The notes: a model not told the origin generated them from the sequence alone. Counted from the stretch's first letter, positions 1 to 5,619 are shown. The stretch is DNA of 6,058 nucleotides from Planctomycetota bacterium (GCA_027295245.1 JAPULF010000551.1:1-6058); one strand, 5' to 3'. A program made the numbers and translations.

Positions 1-1445
1 AGGCGCGGAGTTTGAAGGCGACGACGCTTGCACGGCTGCTGCGCTACGAAGACGCCGAGATGACCGTTCTCGATCTTTTGAAAGACCGGCCGAGACATAC
101 GGAATGGCATCGACAATTAGTGGACCTGGCCCTCTATCGAGGTGATTTCGAGGGCGCGGTCCCGAGATTGAAGGAGTTGATCGCACTGGAGAAACAAAAG
201 TCGTCAGCCAACGATCTGACGGAAGAGTTGATCCAGGTGTTGTTGTGGGCGGAACAGGCGGAGGAAGCCGTGGGGATCGCAAAACGCTGGCACGAAGACG
301 CGCCCGAAGAGAATTATCGGCGCGACCTTTACTTGCAGGTCTTGAGCGCCGCGGACCGGGACGACGAGTCCGTGAATACAGCCCGGGGATGGCTCGACGA
401 CGATCCTGCATCACCGGTCTTGCGGAGGTATCTGCGGCAACGCCTGATGGCGGCGGAGCGATATGCGGAGGCCCAGCAGGTGATCTTGCAGTGGCTGGTC
501 GACGATCCGGGCGACGACGCGTTGACAGTAGGCCTGCTGCAGTCGCTGTGGGCGACCAAGGATTGGGAAAGCGCCCTCGACATCGCCCGGTGCAGCGCCG
601 AGGCGCCCGAGAAGAGTGACGCCTATACGAGCATGTTGGGACAGACGCTTCTGTTGGCGGGTCGATATGACAAGGCGATCGACCATTATCATTCGACGAT
701 CAACGACCTTCAGGAGTCCCGTGAGCTGAGGTTGAATAATCAGAATCTGCGGCGCCAGTACCGGAGTCTGATCGGTGCGCTCATTTTGGCGGAGCGGTAC
801 GACGAAGCCGAAACGGTGATTCGCAATCTGCCACCGGCGTTGGTCCTGCAACAAACGTTGCGGGGGCGTCGCGGCCCGGCGGTCAACGAGTATGTCCGGT
901 TCTTGGTCGAGATTTGCCAACGAACCGATCGCGAGGACCTGGCCATAAGATACCTGGAGGACATGCACAAGTCGGATCCGAAGAATCCGGGCATGTGCAA
1001 CGATTTGGGATACACCTGGGTCGACGCCGGTCGGCGCCTCGAAGAGGCCGAAAAGCTCATACGCATTGCCGTGGCTGCGCAACCCAGGAATGCGGCCTTT
1101 CTCGACAGCCTCGGATGGGTCCGTTACAAGCGCGGAAGCATGGACGAGGCGGTCAAGTATCTCGAGTTGGCGCTGCGTCATCTCCGTAGAGACGATGAAG
1201 TGATGCGCGATCATCTGGGAGACGCGTATTATCGAAGTGATCGAATGGATGAAGCAAGGTCGAATTGGGAAAAGGCGCTGGGGCGCCTGGCGGAACTTGA
1301 AGAAAGCGGATTGTCGCTTGATGGCGAACAGCGCAAACTAAGAGAGAATATCACGATGAAGCTCGAACAACTCGGTCGTGGGGCGCCGGTGGACACGGCT
1401 CCGATCGGGGAGAAGCCGGCGGCCACGTCGCGCTCGGCCGCGTAG
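1..1445 (+). CDS. Tetratricopeptide-repeat (TPR) protein, 5'-partial
   Basis: The frame is open from the first complete codon at base 3. A TTG at base 12 could be read as a start but has no convincing ribosome site, and the protein there begins mid-repeat, so the gene most likely begins upstream of the window. From that TTG, 477 residues are visible. They are almost wholly helical, with repeated small/aromatic TPR spacing. The clearest repeats are at about residues 329-356 (NDLGYTWVDAGRRLEEAEKL), 363-390 (FLDSLGWVRYKRGSMDEAVK) and 399-424 (DHLGDAYYRSDRMDEARSNW). Weaker ones lie at about 33-58, 143-165 and 205-230. This C-terminal trio resembles the end of large TPR proteins and lipoproteins of Gram-negative bacteria, which act as protein-interaction scaffolds. 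No enzymatic domain is visible. The tail after about residue 455 is low-complexity and rich in Ala, Pro and Gly. Localisation is unknown because the N-terminus is missing. yebC follows after 60 bases and may be co-transcribed. TPR assignment is firm; function is unknown. Confidence 0.85.
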   Translation, partial: ARSLKATTLARLLRYEDAEMTVLDLLKDRPRHTEWHRQLVDLALYRGDFEGAVPRLKELIALEKQKSSANDLTEELIQVLLWAEQAEEAVGIAKRWHEDAPEENYRRDLYLQVLSAADRDDESVNTARGWLDDDPASPVLRRYLRQRLMAAERYAEAQQVILQWLVDDPGDDALTVGLLQSLWATKDWESALDIARCSAEAPEKSDAYTSMLGQTLLLAGRYDKAIDHYHSTINDLQESRELRLNNQNLRRQYRSLIGALILAERYDEAETVIRNLPPALVLQQTLRGRRGPAVNEYVRFLVEICQRTDREDLAIRYLEDMHKSDPKNPGMCNDLGYTWVDAGRRLEEAEKLIRIAVAAQPRNAAFLDSLGWVRYKRGSMDEAVKYLELALRHLRRDDEVMRDHLGDAYYRSDRMDEARSNWEKALGRLAELEESGLSLDGEQRKLRENITMKLEQLGRGAPVDTAPIGEKPAATSRSAA

Positions 1446-1505
1446 TGAAGGGCCGCGCTGCCTTAACGCATTTGGACGAGACGAATCGCTTACGAGGCTG
1501 GGTGA

Positions 1506-2252
1506 ATGGCAGGTCATAGCAAGTGGAACAACATCAAGCGCAAGAAGGCCGCAAACGACGATCGTCGCGGCAAGCTCTGGAGTAAGCTGGCTCGTAACGT
1601 GATCGTTGCCGCGAAGAACGGCGGAGGCGACCCCAACATGAACCTCGCGCTGCGCTACGCGATCGAAAAGGCCAAGGCGGCCAACATGCCGACCGACACG
1701 ATCGACAAGGCCGTCAAGAAGGGCACCGGTGAGCTCGGGGGCGCCGAATATGTGCCGGCGGTGTATGAAGGATATGGGGCCGCCGGCGTGGCCGTCATCG
1801 TCGATGTGCTCACGGACAACGTGAATCGGACCGGCCCGGAGATCAAGAAAATCTTCGAGCGCGGTGGGGGAAAGCTCGGTCCGGCGAATTGCGTGGGCTG
1901 GAACTTCCAGACCAAGGGGATCCTGATAATCCAGTGCGGCGATGCGGACGAGAACACCTTGATGGAGATCGCGTTGGAATCCGGCGCCGACGACGTCAAG
2001 CGCGAAGGCGAGATCTTTGAAGTCAGTTGCGAGGTCCAGGCATTCGACGGCGTCAAGCGGGCCCTGGAAGAGAAGCAAATCGCCCTGCAATCCGCGGATA
2101 TTTCGAAGATTCCGGGCAGTACCATCGAGGTCGACCAGCGCTCGGGCGCCAAGATCCTCCGCCTCATTGAGGCCTTCGAAGAACACGACGACGTGCAAAA
2201 CGTCTACAGCAATTTCGAGATGTCCGAGGAAGTCATGGCGCAGTTGCAGTAG
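1506..2252 (+). CDS. yebC: YebC/PmpR (TACO1) family translation/transcription regulatory factor
   Basis: The 248-residue product matches the family's usual length of about 240-250. The signature start MAGHSKWNNIKRKKAANDDR is followed by the glycine turn GGGDPNMN at residues 39-46 and the helix LRYAIEKAKAANMPTDTIDKA (about 49-69). The second domain has YEGYGAAGVAV (87-97), TDNVNRT (103-109) and a GGKLG turn (121-125). Family members were first described as DNA-binding regulators (PmpR). Mitochondrial TACO1 and bacterial relatives act on translating ribosomes, with reported relief of stalling, so a cytoplasmic ribosome-associated role is likely. The ATG has a GAGG Shine-Dalgarno element at 1494-1497, eight bases upstream. 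The common partner cluster ruvCAB is not next to it here. The neighbours are a TPR gene upstream and a convergent methyltransferase gene downstream. Family assignment is near certain; the exact role in this organism is inferred. Confidence 0.97.
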   Translation: MAGHSKWNNIKRKKAANDDRRGKLWSKLARNVIVAAKNGGGDPNMNLALRYAIEKAKAANMPTDTIDKAVKKGTGELGGAEYVPAVYEGYGAAGVAVIVDVLTDNVNRTGPEIKKIFERGGGKLGPANCVGWNFQTKGILIIQCGDADENTLMEIALESGADDVKREGEIFEVSCEVQAFDGVKRALEEKQIALQSADISKIPGSTIEVDQRSGAKILRLIEAFEEHDDVQNVYSNFEMSEEVMAQLQ

Positions 2253-2271
2253 GGGACGCCCCGGTCCGGGC
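2252..2271. terminator. GC-rich hairpin region between convergent genes (possible bidirectional terminator)
   Basis: Only 19 bases separate the stop codons of yebC and the methyltransferase. They hold two overlapping small stems: GGGG-ACG-CCCC (2252-2262) and CCCG-GTC-CGGG (2260-2270). Neither is followed by a T-run on either strand, so neither is a classical intrinsic terminator. A weak or Rho-assisted end for both transcripts is possible. Short GC stems arise easily by chance in DNA this GC-rich. Confidence 0.25.
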
Positions 2272-2874
2272 TCAACCGGCGCTCTTGCGGTCCGGTGGCT
2301 CTGTGCACGGTTCCGATACGAGGTGCCAAAAAAACTCCCTGTTGCCGGCTTGGCCGCGGATCGGACTCTCGACCTCGGCGATGAGCCTCAGGCCCAGTGC
2401 CGGAAGGTTTCCACGTAACGTCTTCAGCACCGGTTCGATCGACTCGTCGGGAAGAACTCCATTCTTCAGCAAGGCGGGGTCGGCCTCGTAGTGGGTCTTG
2501 ACGAGCGTCAGAATGAGGCCGTCGTCGGTCGATACACAGCGGGCGGCCGGAAGGATGTTGTGTTGACGGGTCCAGCCGGCGTCAATCGTGACGACGTGGA
2601 TGGGATCGGGCAGGCGACGGAGATGACGGGCGTCGGTCCGCTCCATGACGATGACGCGGGCATCCGCGCGCAATCGGTAATTGAGGACGCCGAACCCGCG
2701 TTCGACGGCGTAGACTTTGGCGGCCCCGTTTCGGAGCAGGCAGTCCACGAACCCGCCGGCGTTGCTGCCGAAGTCCGCGCAGCAACGACCCCGGAGTTCA
2801 ACGTTGAAAGACTCGAGGGCGTGATTGAGCTTGGTACCGGCTCTCGACGCGTAATCGTCCGGCGGACGGGTCAT
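2272..2874 (-). CDS. TlyA/FtsJ-type RNA methyltransferase domain protein lacking the S4 domain
   Basis: This 200-residue protein looks like the methyltransferase half of TlyA (16S/23S rRNA 2'-O-methyltransferase, also called hemolysin A). Visible in order: SRAGTKL (residues 10-16), as in TlyA SRGGxKL; the SAM-binding motif DFGSNAGGF (34-42); KVYAVERGFG (53-62) and VMERTDARHL (76-85), both TlyA-like; TIDAGW (96-101) at motif IV; LVKTHYEADP (124-133), matching TlyA LVKPQFEAG; and GNREFFW (177-183). K15, D98, K126 and E180 fit the K-D-K-E tetrad of FtsJ-fold 2'-O-methyltransferases. TlyA is about 270 residues with an N-terminal S4 RNA-binding domain. Here that domain is absent, because the protein begins only nine residues before SRAG. 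The motif IV stretch AGWTRQHN also differs from TlyA VSFISL. The start ATG has GGTGG on its own strand (2882-2886), seven bases upstream. The gene follows rpsT by 41 bases. An rRNA target is inferred; a tRNA target cannot be excluded. Confidence 0.85.
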   Translation of the reverse strand: MTRPPDDYASRAGTKLNHALESFNVELRGRCCADFGSNAGGFVDCLLRNGAAKVYAVERGFGVLNYRLRADARVIVMERTDARHLRRLPDPIHVVTIDAGWTRQHNILPAARCVSTDDGLILTLVKTHYEADPALLKNGVLPDESIEPVLKTLRGNLPALGLRLIAEVESPIRGQAGNREFFWHLVSEPCTEPPDRKSAG

Positions 2875-2891
2875 CGAATCGCCACCGTAGG

Positions 2892-2908
2892 GCCGGCCGA
2901 GGGCCGGC
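2892..2908 (-). other. Perfect intercistronic hairpin between rpsT and the methyltransferase gene
   Basis: Read on the minus strand the sequence is GCCGGCC-CTC-GGCCGGC: seven GC pairs with a three-base loop. It starts seven bases past the rpsT stop codon and ends five bases before the methyltransferase Shine-Dalgarno. No T-run follows, so full intrinsic termination is unlikely. It could stabilise the 3' end of an rpsT message, cause partial termination, or tune translation of the downstream gene. The structure is directly visible; its role is inferred. Confidence 0.45.
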
Positions 2909-2915
2909 GAGTCGG

Positions 2916-3185
2916 TCAGGTGGCCTTGAGGGCGTTAAGGCTCTTGGTGAGCTTGCTCTTCCGTCGGGCCGCGGTGTTGGCGTGAAGCGTCCCACGGTCG
3001 GCACTGCGATCGAGGATCTTGATTGCTTCGCGCAGGGCCTTTTCGGCGGCGTCGGCGTCCTTGGCGGTCAGCGCGTCGCGGACCTTGCGAATCCGGGTCC
3101 GGATCGTCGTGCGACGCGAGGTGTTGATGTCGGCGCGCTTGGCATTCTGCCGTTGTCTTTTCTGGGAAGAGAGTGATCTGGCCAC
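2916..3185 (-). CDS. rpsT: Small ribosomal subunit protein bS20
   Basis: The 89-residue, strongly basic, all-helical product has the normal bS20 length and pattern: an N-terminal segment MARSLSSQKRQRQNAKRADI, a Arg/Lys-rich helix TTIRTRIRKVRDAL (about 26-39), the central AAEKALREAIKILDRSADRG (46-65), and the conserved end LHANTAARRKSKLTKSLNAL (67-86). bS20 is a primary binder of 16S rRNA in 30S assembly, contacting the 5' domain and the helix 44 region. The start is GTG (bases 3185-3183): only this frame gives MARSLSSQ, and a good AGGAG site lies six bases upstream. An ATG overlapping it by two bases is out of frame. The gene sits 24 bases after a TPR gene and 41 bases before a methyltransferase gene, all on the minus strand, which suggests one operon. 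A non-ATG start recalls E. coli rpsT, which uses UUG and is translationally autoregulated. Confidence 0.97.
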   Translation of the reverse strand: MARSLSSQKRQRQNAKRADINTSRRTTIRTRIRKVRDALTAKDADAAEKALREAIKILDRSADRGTLHANTAARRKSKLTKSLNALKAT

Positions 3186-3196
3186 ATACGTCTCCT
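3183..3196 (-). promoter_or_regulatory. rpsT ribosome-binding site with GTG start overlapped by an out-of-frame ATG
   Basis: On the minus strand the site reads AGGAGACGTATGTG. AGGAG (3196-3192) is six bases from the in-frame GTG and four from an ATG in another frame. Starting at that ATG would give 39 codons before a TGA, with no resemblance to bS20. The GTG therefore decides the real start, and the ATG is a potential competitor for initiating ribosomes. Confidence 0.7.
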
Positions 3197-3209
3197 GCGA
3201 TCGCGATCG

Positions 3210-4706
3210 CTACGGGTCGGGTTTGTCCGGGGGGGCGTTCAGGCCCTCCAGGCGTTTTCTGGCATCGCGGTAATTGTAATCGAGTTGGATCAAATAGCCA
3301 TAGGTTTTCCGGGCCTCTTCGGTGTTTTCGGAGGCCTCCTGGGCCCTGGCAAGCCAATAATGGAGGTCCTTGGCGGTTTCGTTGTTTGATGTCTCCATGT
3401 CTTCCAGGGCCGCGGTCAGGGTCTCGATCGCTTGCGTCTGGTAGTCTTTTTCATGAAAGCAGCGTCCGAGATAGAGCCGGCATTCGTTTCGGTGGCGGCC
3501 GTCGGACTGGGCCTGTTGAAAGAGCGGTATGGCCTCGTCAATCTCCTTCATCTTGAACAGGCGCGTGGCCAGGTTGAACTTGACCCGCAAGTCGGTCGGA
3601 TAATGCTCCGCACGCTCGCGGAAAATCGCGATCTCCTTTTTGTTCTGGCGCACCTTGAACACGCCCGCTGCCTTTCGCAGCTCGGGGTTCTTCGGGTCGG
3701 CCTTGAATTTGGCAAGGCGCTTTCGACCTTGTCGGTGCAATTGGCGCATCACGATGTCGTCGGCCTTGACTTTCAGAACATAACTCTTGGTTTTGGCGTA
3801 CTCCGCTTCCAGGAGATCGATGGCCTCCTTCTCGGCGTCGTCGTTTTCGCGCCGCGTGAGAATTTCAGCCAAGCCGATCAGTTTGGCCGGGACGTCCGGA
3901 TTCGCTTCCCATTCGCGCCGGGCCTTTTCGATAAGGTGGGCGTCGCGGTCCGCCGAACGGACAAGCTTGTCGCCATCTCGGAGGTCCCGCTGTTCTTCGG
4001 CATCCTTGAGCGACTCGCGAAAATCTTCGCCTGAACCGAATTTGCCTTTTGCGATCGTGAGGTTGCTGCTGGCGCTGCTGTAGGCCCGTTGGCCCTCGGT
4101 GGAATTGGGATAGTATCCGGTCCAGATTTGGGCGGTGCGCGTACAGGCCTGGAGGATATCGACCGCGACGGGAAAGTCGTGGGCCTTGTCCGACAGTCTG
4201 GCCGCCGACTCCATGGCGTCACAGGCCTCGGCGTAGCGCTTTTCGGGGAGTTTTTTTTCGCCGACCAGTGCCTCCACCATGACCGGTGCGATCCACTGCA
4301 CCGTGCGGTCGCAGTTCGCATGGGCGGCGGCCTGAAGAATCTGCTCCATGTGAGGAAGGCTGCTAGGCGCTTTCCCGAAGAGGTACAAGGCGTTGTTGAG
4401 GGCCTTTATGGCATTGCGGCCGCCGGTCGGCCTCTTCTTCGATTCCAGGAATCCGGCCGGTTTTCCACCGTTCAGCCTTCGCGCGGTCGCCACCACCCGC
4501 AACTGTCTGAGACCCTCTTCGACGGAGTCCGGCCAGAGGGCCAGGCCGTTGACGTACAACTCGACCGCATAGTCGTAGTTCTTGGTTCCCGCGACCGTCT
4601 TTGCGTGACCGAACCACTTGCGGGCCTTGACCTTGTCCGAGTCAGACGTGGCGCGACGTTGCGGGCCCTCGTCCGGGGTGCCGGATTTTTGGTCACCTTG
4701 TTTCAT
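3210..4706 (-). CDS. Cytoplasmic TPR-repeat protein heading the rpsT operon
   Basis: The 498-residue product has no signal peptide or membrane segment. Its first 28 residues are polar and probably disordered. A TPR-like unit lies at about 29-60 (ARKWFGHAKTVAGTKNYDYA onward). A middle helical region at about 95-215 has no recognisable motif. A very charged Lys/Arg/Glu stretch spans about 225-345 and may be coiled-coil. A C-terminal run of TPRs follows: about 373-400 (LRVKFNLATRLFKMKEIDEA), 407-435 (ECRLYLGRCFHEKDYQTQAI) and 447-475 (DLHYWLARAQEASENTEEAR), then a capping helix YRDARKRLEGL and a Pro-rich tail. Such proteins mediate protein-protein contacts; no enzyme domain is seen. The ATG is taken because it is the first in frame after the intergenic region, though its ribosome site is poor. 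rpsT begins 24 bases after its stop, so the two are probably co-transcribed. The layout reminds me of planctomycete TPR proteins, but I cannot name the family. Function is unknown. Confidence 0.85.
   Translation of the reverse strand: MKQGDQKSGTPDEGPQRRATSDSDKVKARKWFGHAKTVAGTKNYDYAVELYVNGLALWPDSVEEGLRQLRVVATARRLNGGKPAGFLESKKRPTGGRNAIKALNNALYLFGKAPSSLPHMEQILQAAAHANCDRTVQWIAPVMVEALVGEKKLPEKRYAEACDAMESAARLSDKAHDFPVAVDILQACTRTAQIWTGYYPNSTEGQRAYSSASSNLTIAKGKFGSGEDFRESLKDAEEQRDLRDGDKLVRSADRDAHLIEKARREWEANPDVPAKLIGLAEILTRRENDDAEKEAIDLLEAEYAKTKSYVLKVKADDIVMRQLHRQGRKRLAKFKADPKNPELRKAAGVFKVRQNKKEIAIFRERAEHYPTDLRVKFNLATRLFKMKEIDEAIPLFQQAQSDGRHRNECRLYLGRCFHEKDYQTQAIETLTAALEDMETSNNETAKDLHYWLARAQEASENTEEARKTYGYLIQLDYNYRDARKRLEGLNAPPDKPDP
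3273..3278 (-). promoter_or_regulatory. Possible internal promoter -10 box for rpsT
   Basis: Within the 3' end of the upstream TPR gene, the minus strand reads TACAAT (5 of 6 bases of the TATAAT consensus), about 88 bases before the rpsT start. This is in a locally AT-rich patch of otherwise GC-rich DNA. The matching -35 position is weak (ATGGCT at 17-base spacing, 3 of 6). It could give rpsT its own transcript, but may simply reflect codons for Leu-Asp-Tyr-Asn-Tyr. Confidence 0.2.
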
Positions 4707-4755
4707 GCTTGCGTCGGAAGCGCCTTGGCGTTCGTGACAGTTATCGGGGTCGAGA

Positions 4756-4773
4756 CGCCCCAGTGCCGGGGCG
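4756..4773 (-). other. Leader hairpin upstream of the TPR-rpsT operon
   Basis: On the minus strand, CGCCCC-GGCACT-GGGGCG forms a six-pair stem with a six-base loop. It lies in the predicted 5' untranslated leader, about 50 bases before the TPR gene's ATG. A downstream CCCC (4746-4749) could compete for the same GGGG arm. It does not resemble a known riboswitch or ribosomal-protein leader. Confidence 0.3.
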
Positions 4774-4789
4774 GAGAGTCCCCACCGCT

Positions 4790-4817
4790 AGTCTATCTCG
4801 ATTCGATAGGTCGTCAA
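4790..4817 (-). promoter_or_regulatory. Predicted sigma-70-type promoter for the TPR-rpsT-methyltransferase operon
   Basis: On the minus strand there is TTGACG (4817-4812, 5 of 6 bases of the -35 consensus), a 16-base spacer and TAGACT (4795-4790, 4 of 6 bases of the -10 consensus). The expected transcript start near 4783 gives a leader of about 77 bases before the ATG. It faces away from def and is the best-scoring candidate I found by eye on this strand of the gap. Confidence 0.45.
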
Positions 4818-4878
4818 CCCTGGCGCCGGCAATCGATCCGGCAAACGCGCAGTCACGAAACGCCGATGACCGCGATGT

Positions 4879-4907
4879 TTTTCACTTTCGGACGTTCGGA
4901 CTAGAAT
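4879..4907 (+). promoter_or_regulatory. Predicted sigma-70-type promoter for def-fmt
   Basis: TTTTCA (4879-4884, 4 of 6 for -35), a 17-base spacer and TAGAAT (4902-4907, 5 of 6 for -10) stand in an AT-rich patch just upstream of def. The expected transcript start is near 4914, giving a leader of about 40 bases. Spacing is optimal and the position is right for a divergent promoter. Confidence 0.5.
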
Positions 4908-4954
4908 AACGGCGCGATGCCCTCACTTGCGGACGTTGCGGGAGCGTGTGACGA

Positions 4955-5485
4955 ATGTCGATCGAACCGGCATTACTCCAGATTCTGAACTTTCCGGACC
5001 CTCGGTTGAGGAAGGTGTGCGCCACCGTCGACCGTTTCGACGAGCCGCTCGCCCGATTGGCCGAACGCCTGCTCGAGCTGATGAACGAGGCCAAGGGTAT
5101 CGGACTGGCGGCCCCGCAAGTCGGTGTGCTGGTTCGGCTGTTCGTGTGCAACGTGTCCGGCAAACCGGAAGACGATCTCGTCATGGTCAATCCCACGCTG
5201 ACGCCGGCGGGCGACACCGTCGTCTCGGAGGAAGGGTGCCTTTCCATCCCGGACGTGACGGTTACGGTGACGCGCCGTTGCGAGTGTACCGTGGATGCCT
5301 TCGACCTGTCCGGAAGGCCGATTCAATGGACCGGCGAGCAACTCGTCGCGCGATGCTGGCAGCACGAATGCGATCATCTGGACGGCCGTTTGATCATCGA
5401 TCGGATGCCGCCGGCGGACAGGATCGCCAACCGCCGCGTCCTCAAGCAGCTCGAAGCGGAGTATGCCCGACGGGATTCGGCCTAG
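4955..5485 (+). CDS. def: Peptide deformylase
   Basis: The enzyme removes the formyl group from the N-terminal formyl-Met of nascent proteins at the ribosome exit. All three deformylase motifs are intact: GIGLAAPQVG (residues 48-57), EGCLS (93-97) and HECDH (137-141). The divalent metal, usually Fe2+, is held by C95, H137 and H141, and E138 is the catalytic acid/base. The N-terminus ILNFPDPRLRKVC is typical, and 176 residues is the normal length for a bacterial enzyme. The ATG is supported by GGGAG at 4940-4944, ten bases upstream, which is a rather long spacing; no in-frame start lies closer. The gene is divergent from the TPR-rpsT operon and is followed by fmt, the classical partner. A predicted promoter lies at 4879-4907. 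Assignment is very secure. Confidence 0.98.
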   Translation: MSIEPALLQILNFPDPRLRKVCATVDRFDEPLARLAERLLELMNEAKGIGLAAPQVGVLVRLFVCNVSGKPEDDLVMVNPTLTPAGDTVVSEEGCLSIPDVTVTVTRRCECTVDAFDLSGRPIQWTGEQLVARCWQHECDHLDGRLIIDRMPPADRIANRRVLKQLEAEYARRDSA

Positions 5486-5489
5486 CAGG

Positions 5490-5595
5490 CCGTGGCAAAA
5501 GGGGACAGGCGCCTCGCGGATCGCTATTCTTGTCATCGTGAGGGCAGTCCGGCTCGGAGCCGCCCCCCTCTTGCCACGGACATCCAGGCGCCTGT
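5490..5595 (+). other. Structured def-fmt spacer: long imperfect inverted repeat plus interlocking second repeat
   Basis: The 134-base gap between def and fmt holds two pairs of complementary arms. Arm L1 CCGTGGCAAAAGGGG (5490-5504) pairs with R1 CCCCTCTTGCCACGG (5565-5579) at 14 of 15 positions, with one A-C mismatch. Directly next to L1, L2 ACAGGCGCCT (5505-5514) pairs perfectly with R2 AGGCGCCTGT (5586-5595). The order L1-L2-R1-R2 is that of a pseudoknot, so both stems can coexist only as interlocked helices. The core AGGCGCCT is itself palindromic, so L2 and R2 could fold or dimerise separately. Inside the loop, CGGCT-CGG-AGCCG (5550-5562) adds a small hairpin. R2 ends 13 bases before the fmt Shine-Dalgarno AAGGA (5609-5613). 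No T-run follows, so a classical terminator is unlikely. It could be a cis-acting RNA element, a processing site or a small dispersed repeat. The pairings are directly seen; any function is inferred. Confidence 0.55.
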
Positions 5596-5619
5596 TCGAT
5601 TCGCAACCAAGGAAACCAG

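Noticed and set aside
411..1214. 267-codon minus-strand open frame within the first TPR gene
   Set aside because: It is a shadow of a well-supported TPR coding frame, and no domain or ribosome site supports it.
1446..1505. Possible promoter or terminator between the first TPR gene and yebC
   Set aside because: A TTGGAC-like box at 1472-1477 has no -10 partner at suitable spacing, and only a four-pair stem (AAGG/CCTT) is present. Only the yebC ribosome site is supported.
1338..2198. Long open frame of 286 codons antisense to yebC
   Set aside because: It mirrors a certain gene, has no recognisable family or ribosome site, and GC-rich codon usage commonly leaves antisense frames open.
2491..2985. 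Plus-strand open frame opposite the methyltransferase and rpsT
   Set aside because: It overlaps two convincingly identified genes on the other strand and shows no family features.
4089..4904. 271-codon plus-strand open frame antisense to the operon-head TPR gene
   Set aside because: Its product is Gly/Arg/Val-rich without any motif. It runs across the predicted divergent promoters, and the opposite strand has clear TPR repeats.
5481..5579. Intrinsic transcription terminator after def
   Set aside because: GGCCT-AGC-AGGCC spans the def stop and the long inverted repeat follows, but neither is followed by a T-run on either strand. The def-fmt order also argues for read-through.
5594..5602. GTTCGATTC, resembling a tRNA T-loop
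   Set aside because: The flanking bases do not form a T-stem, and no acceptor, D or anticodon arm can be drawn around it.
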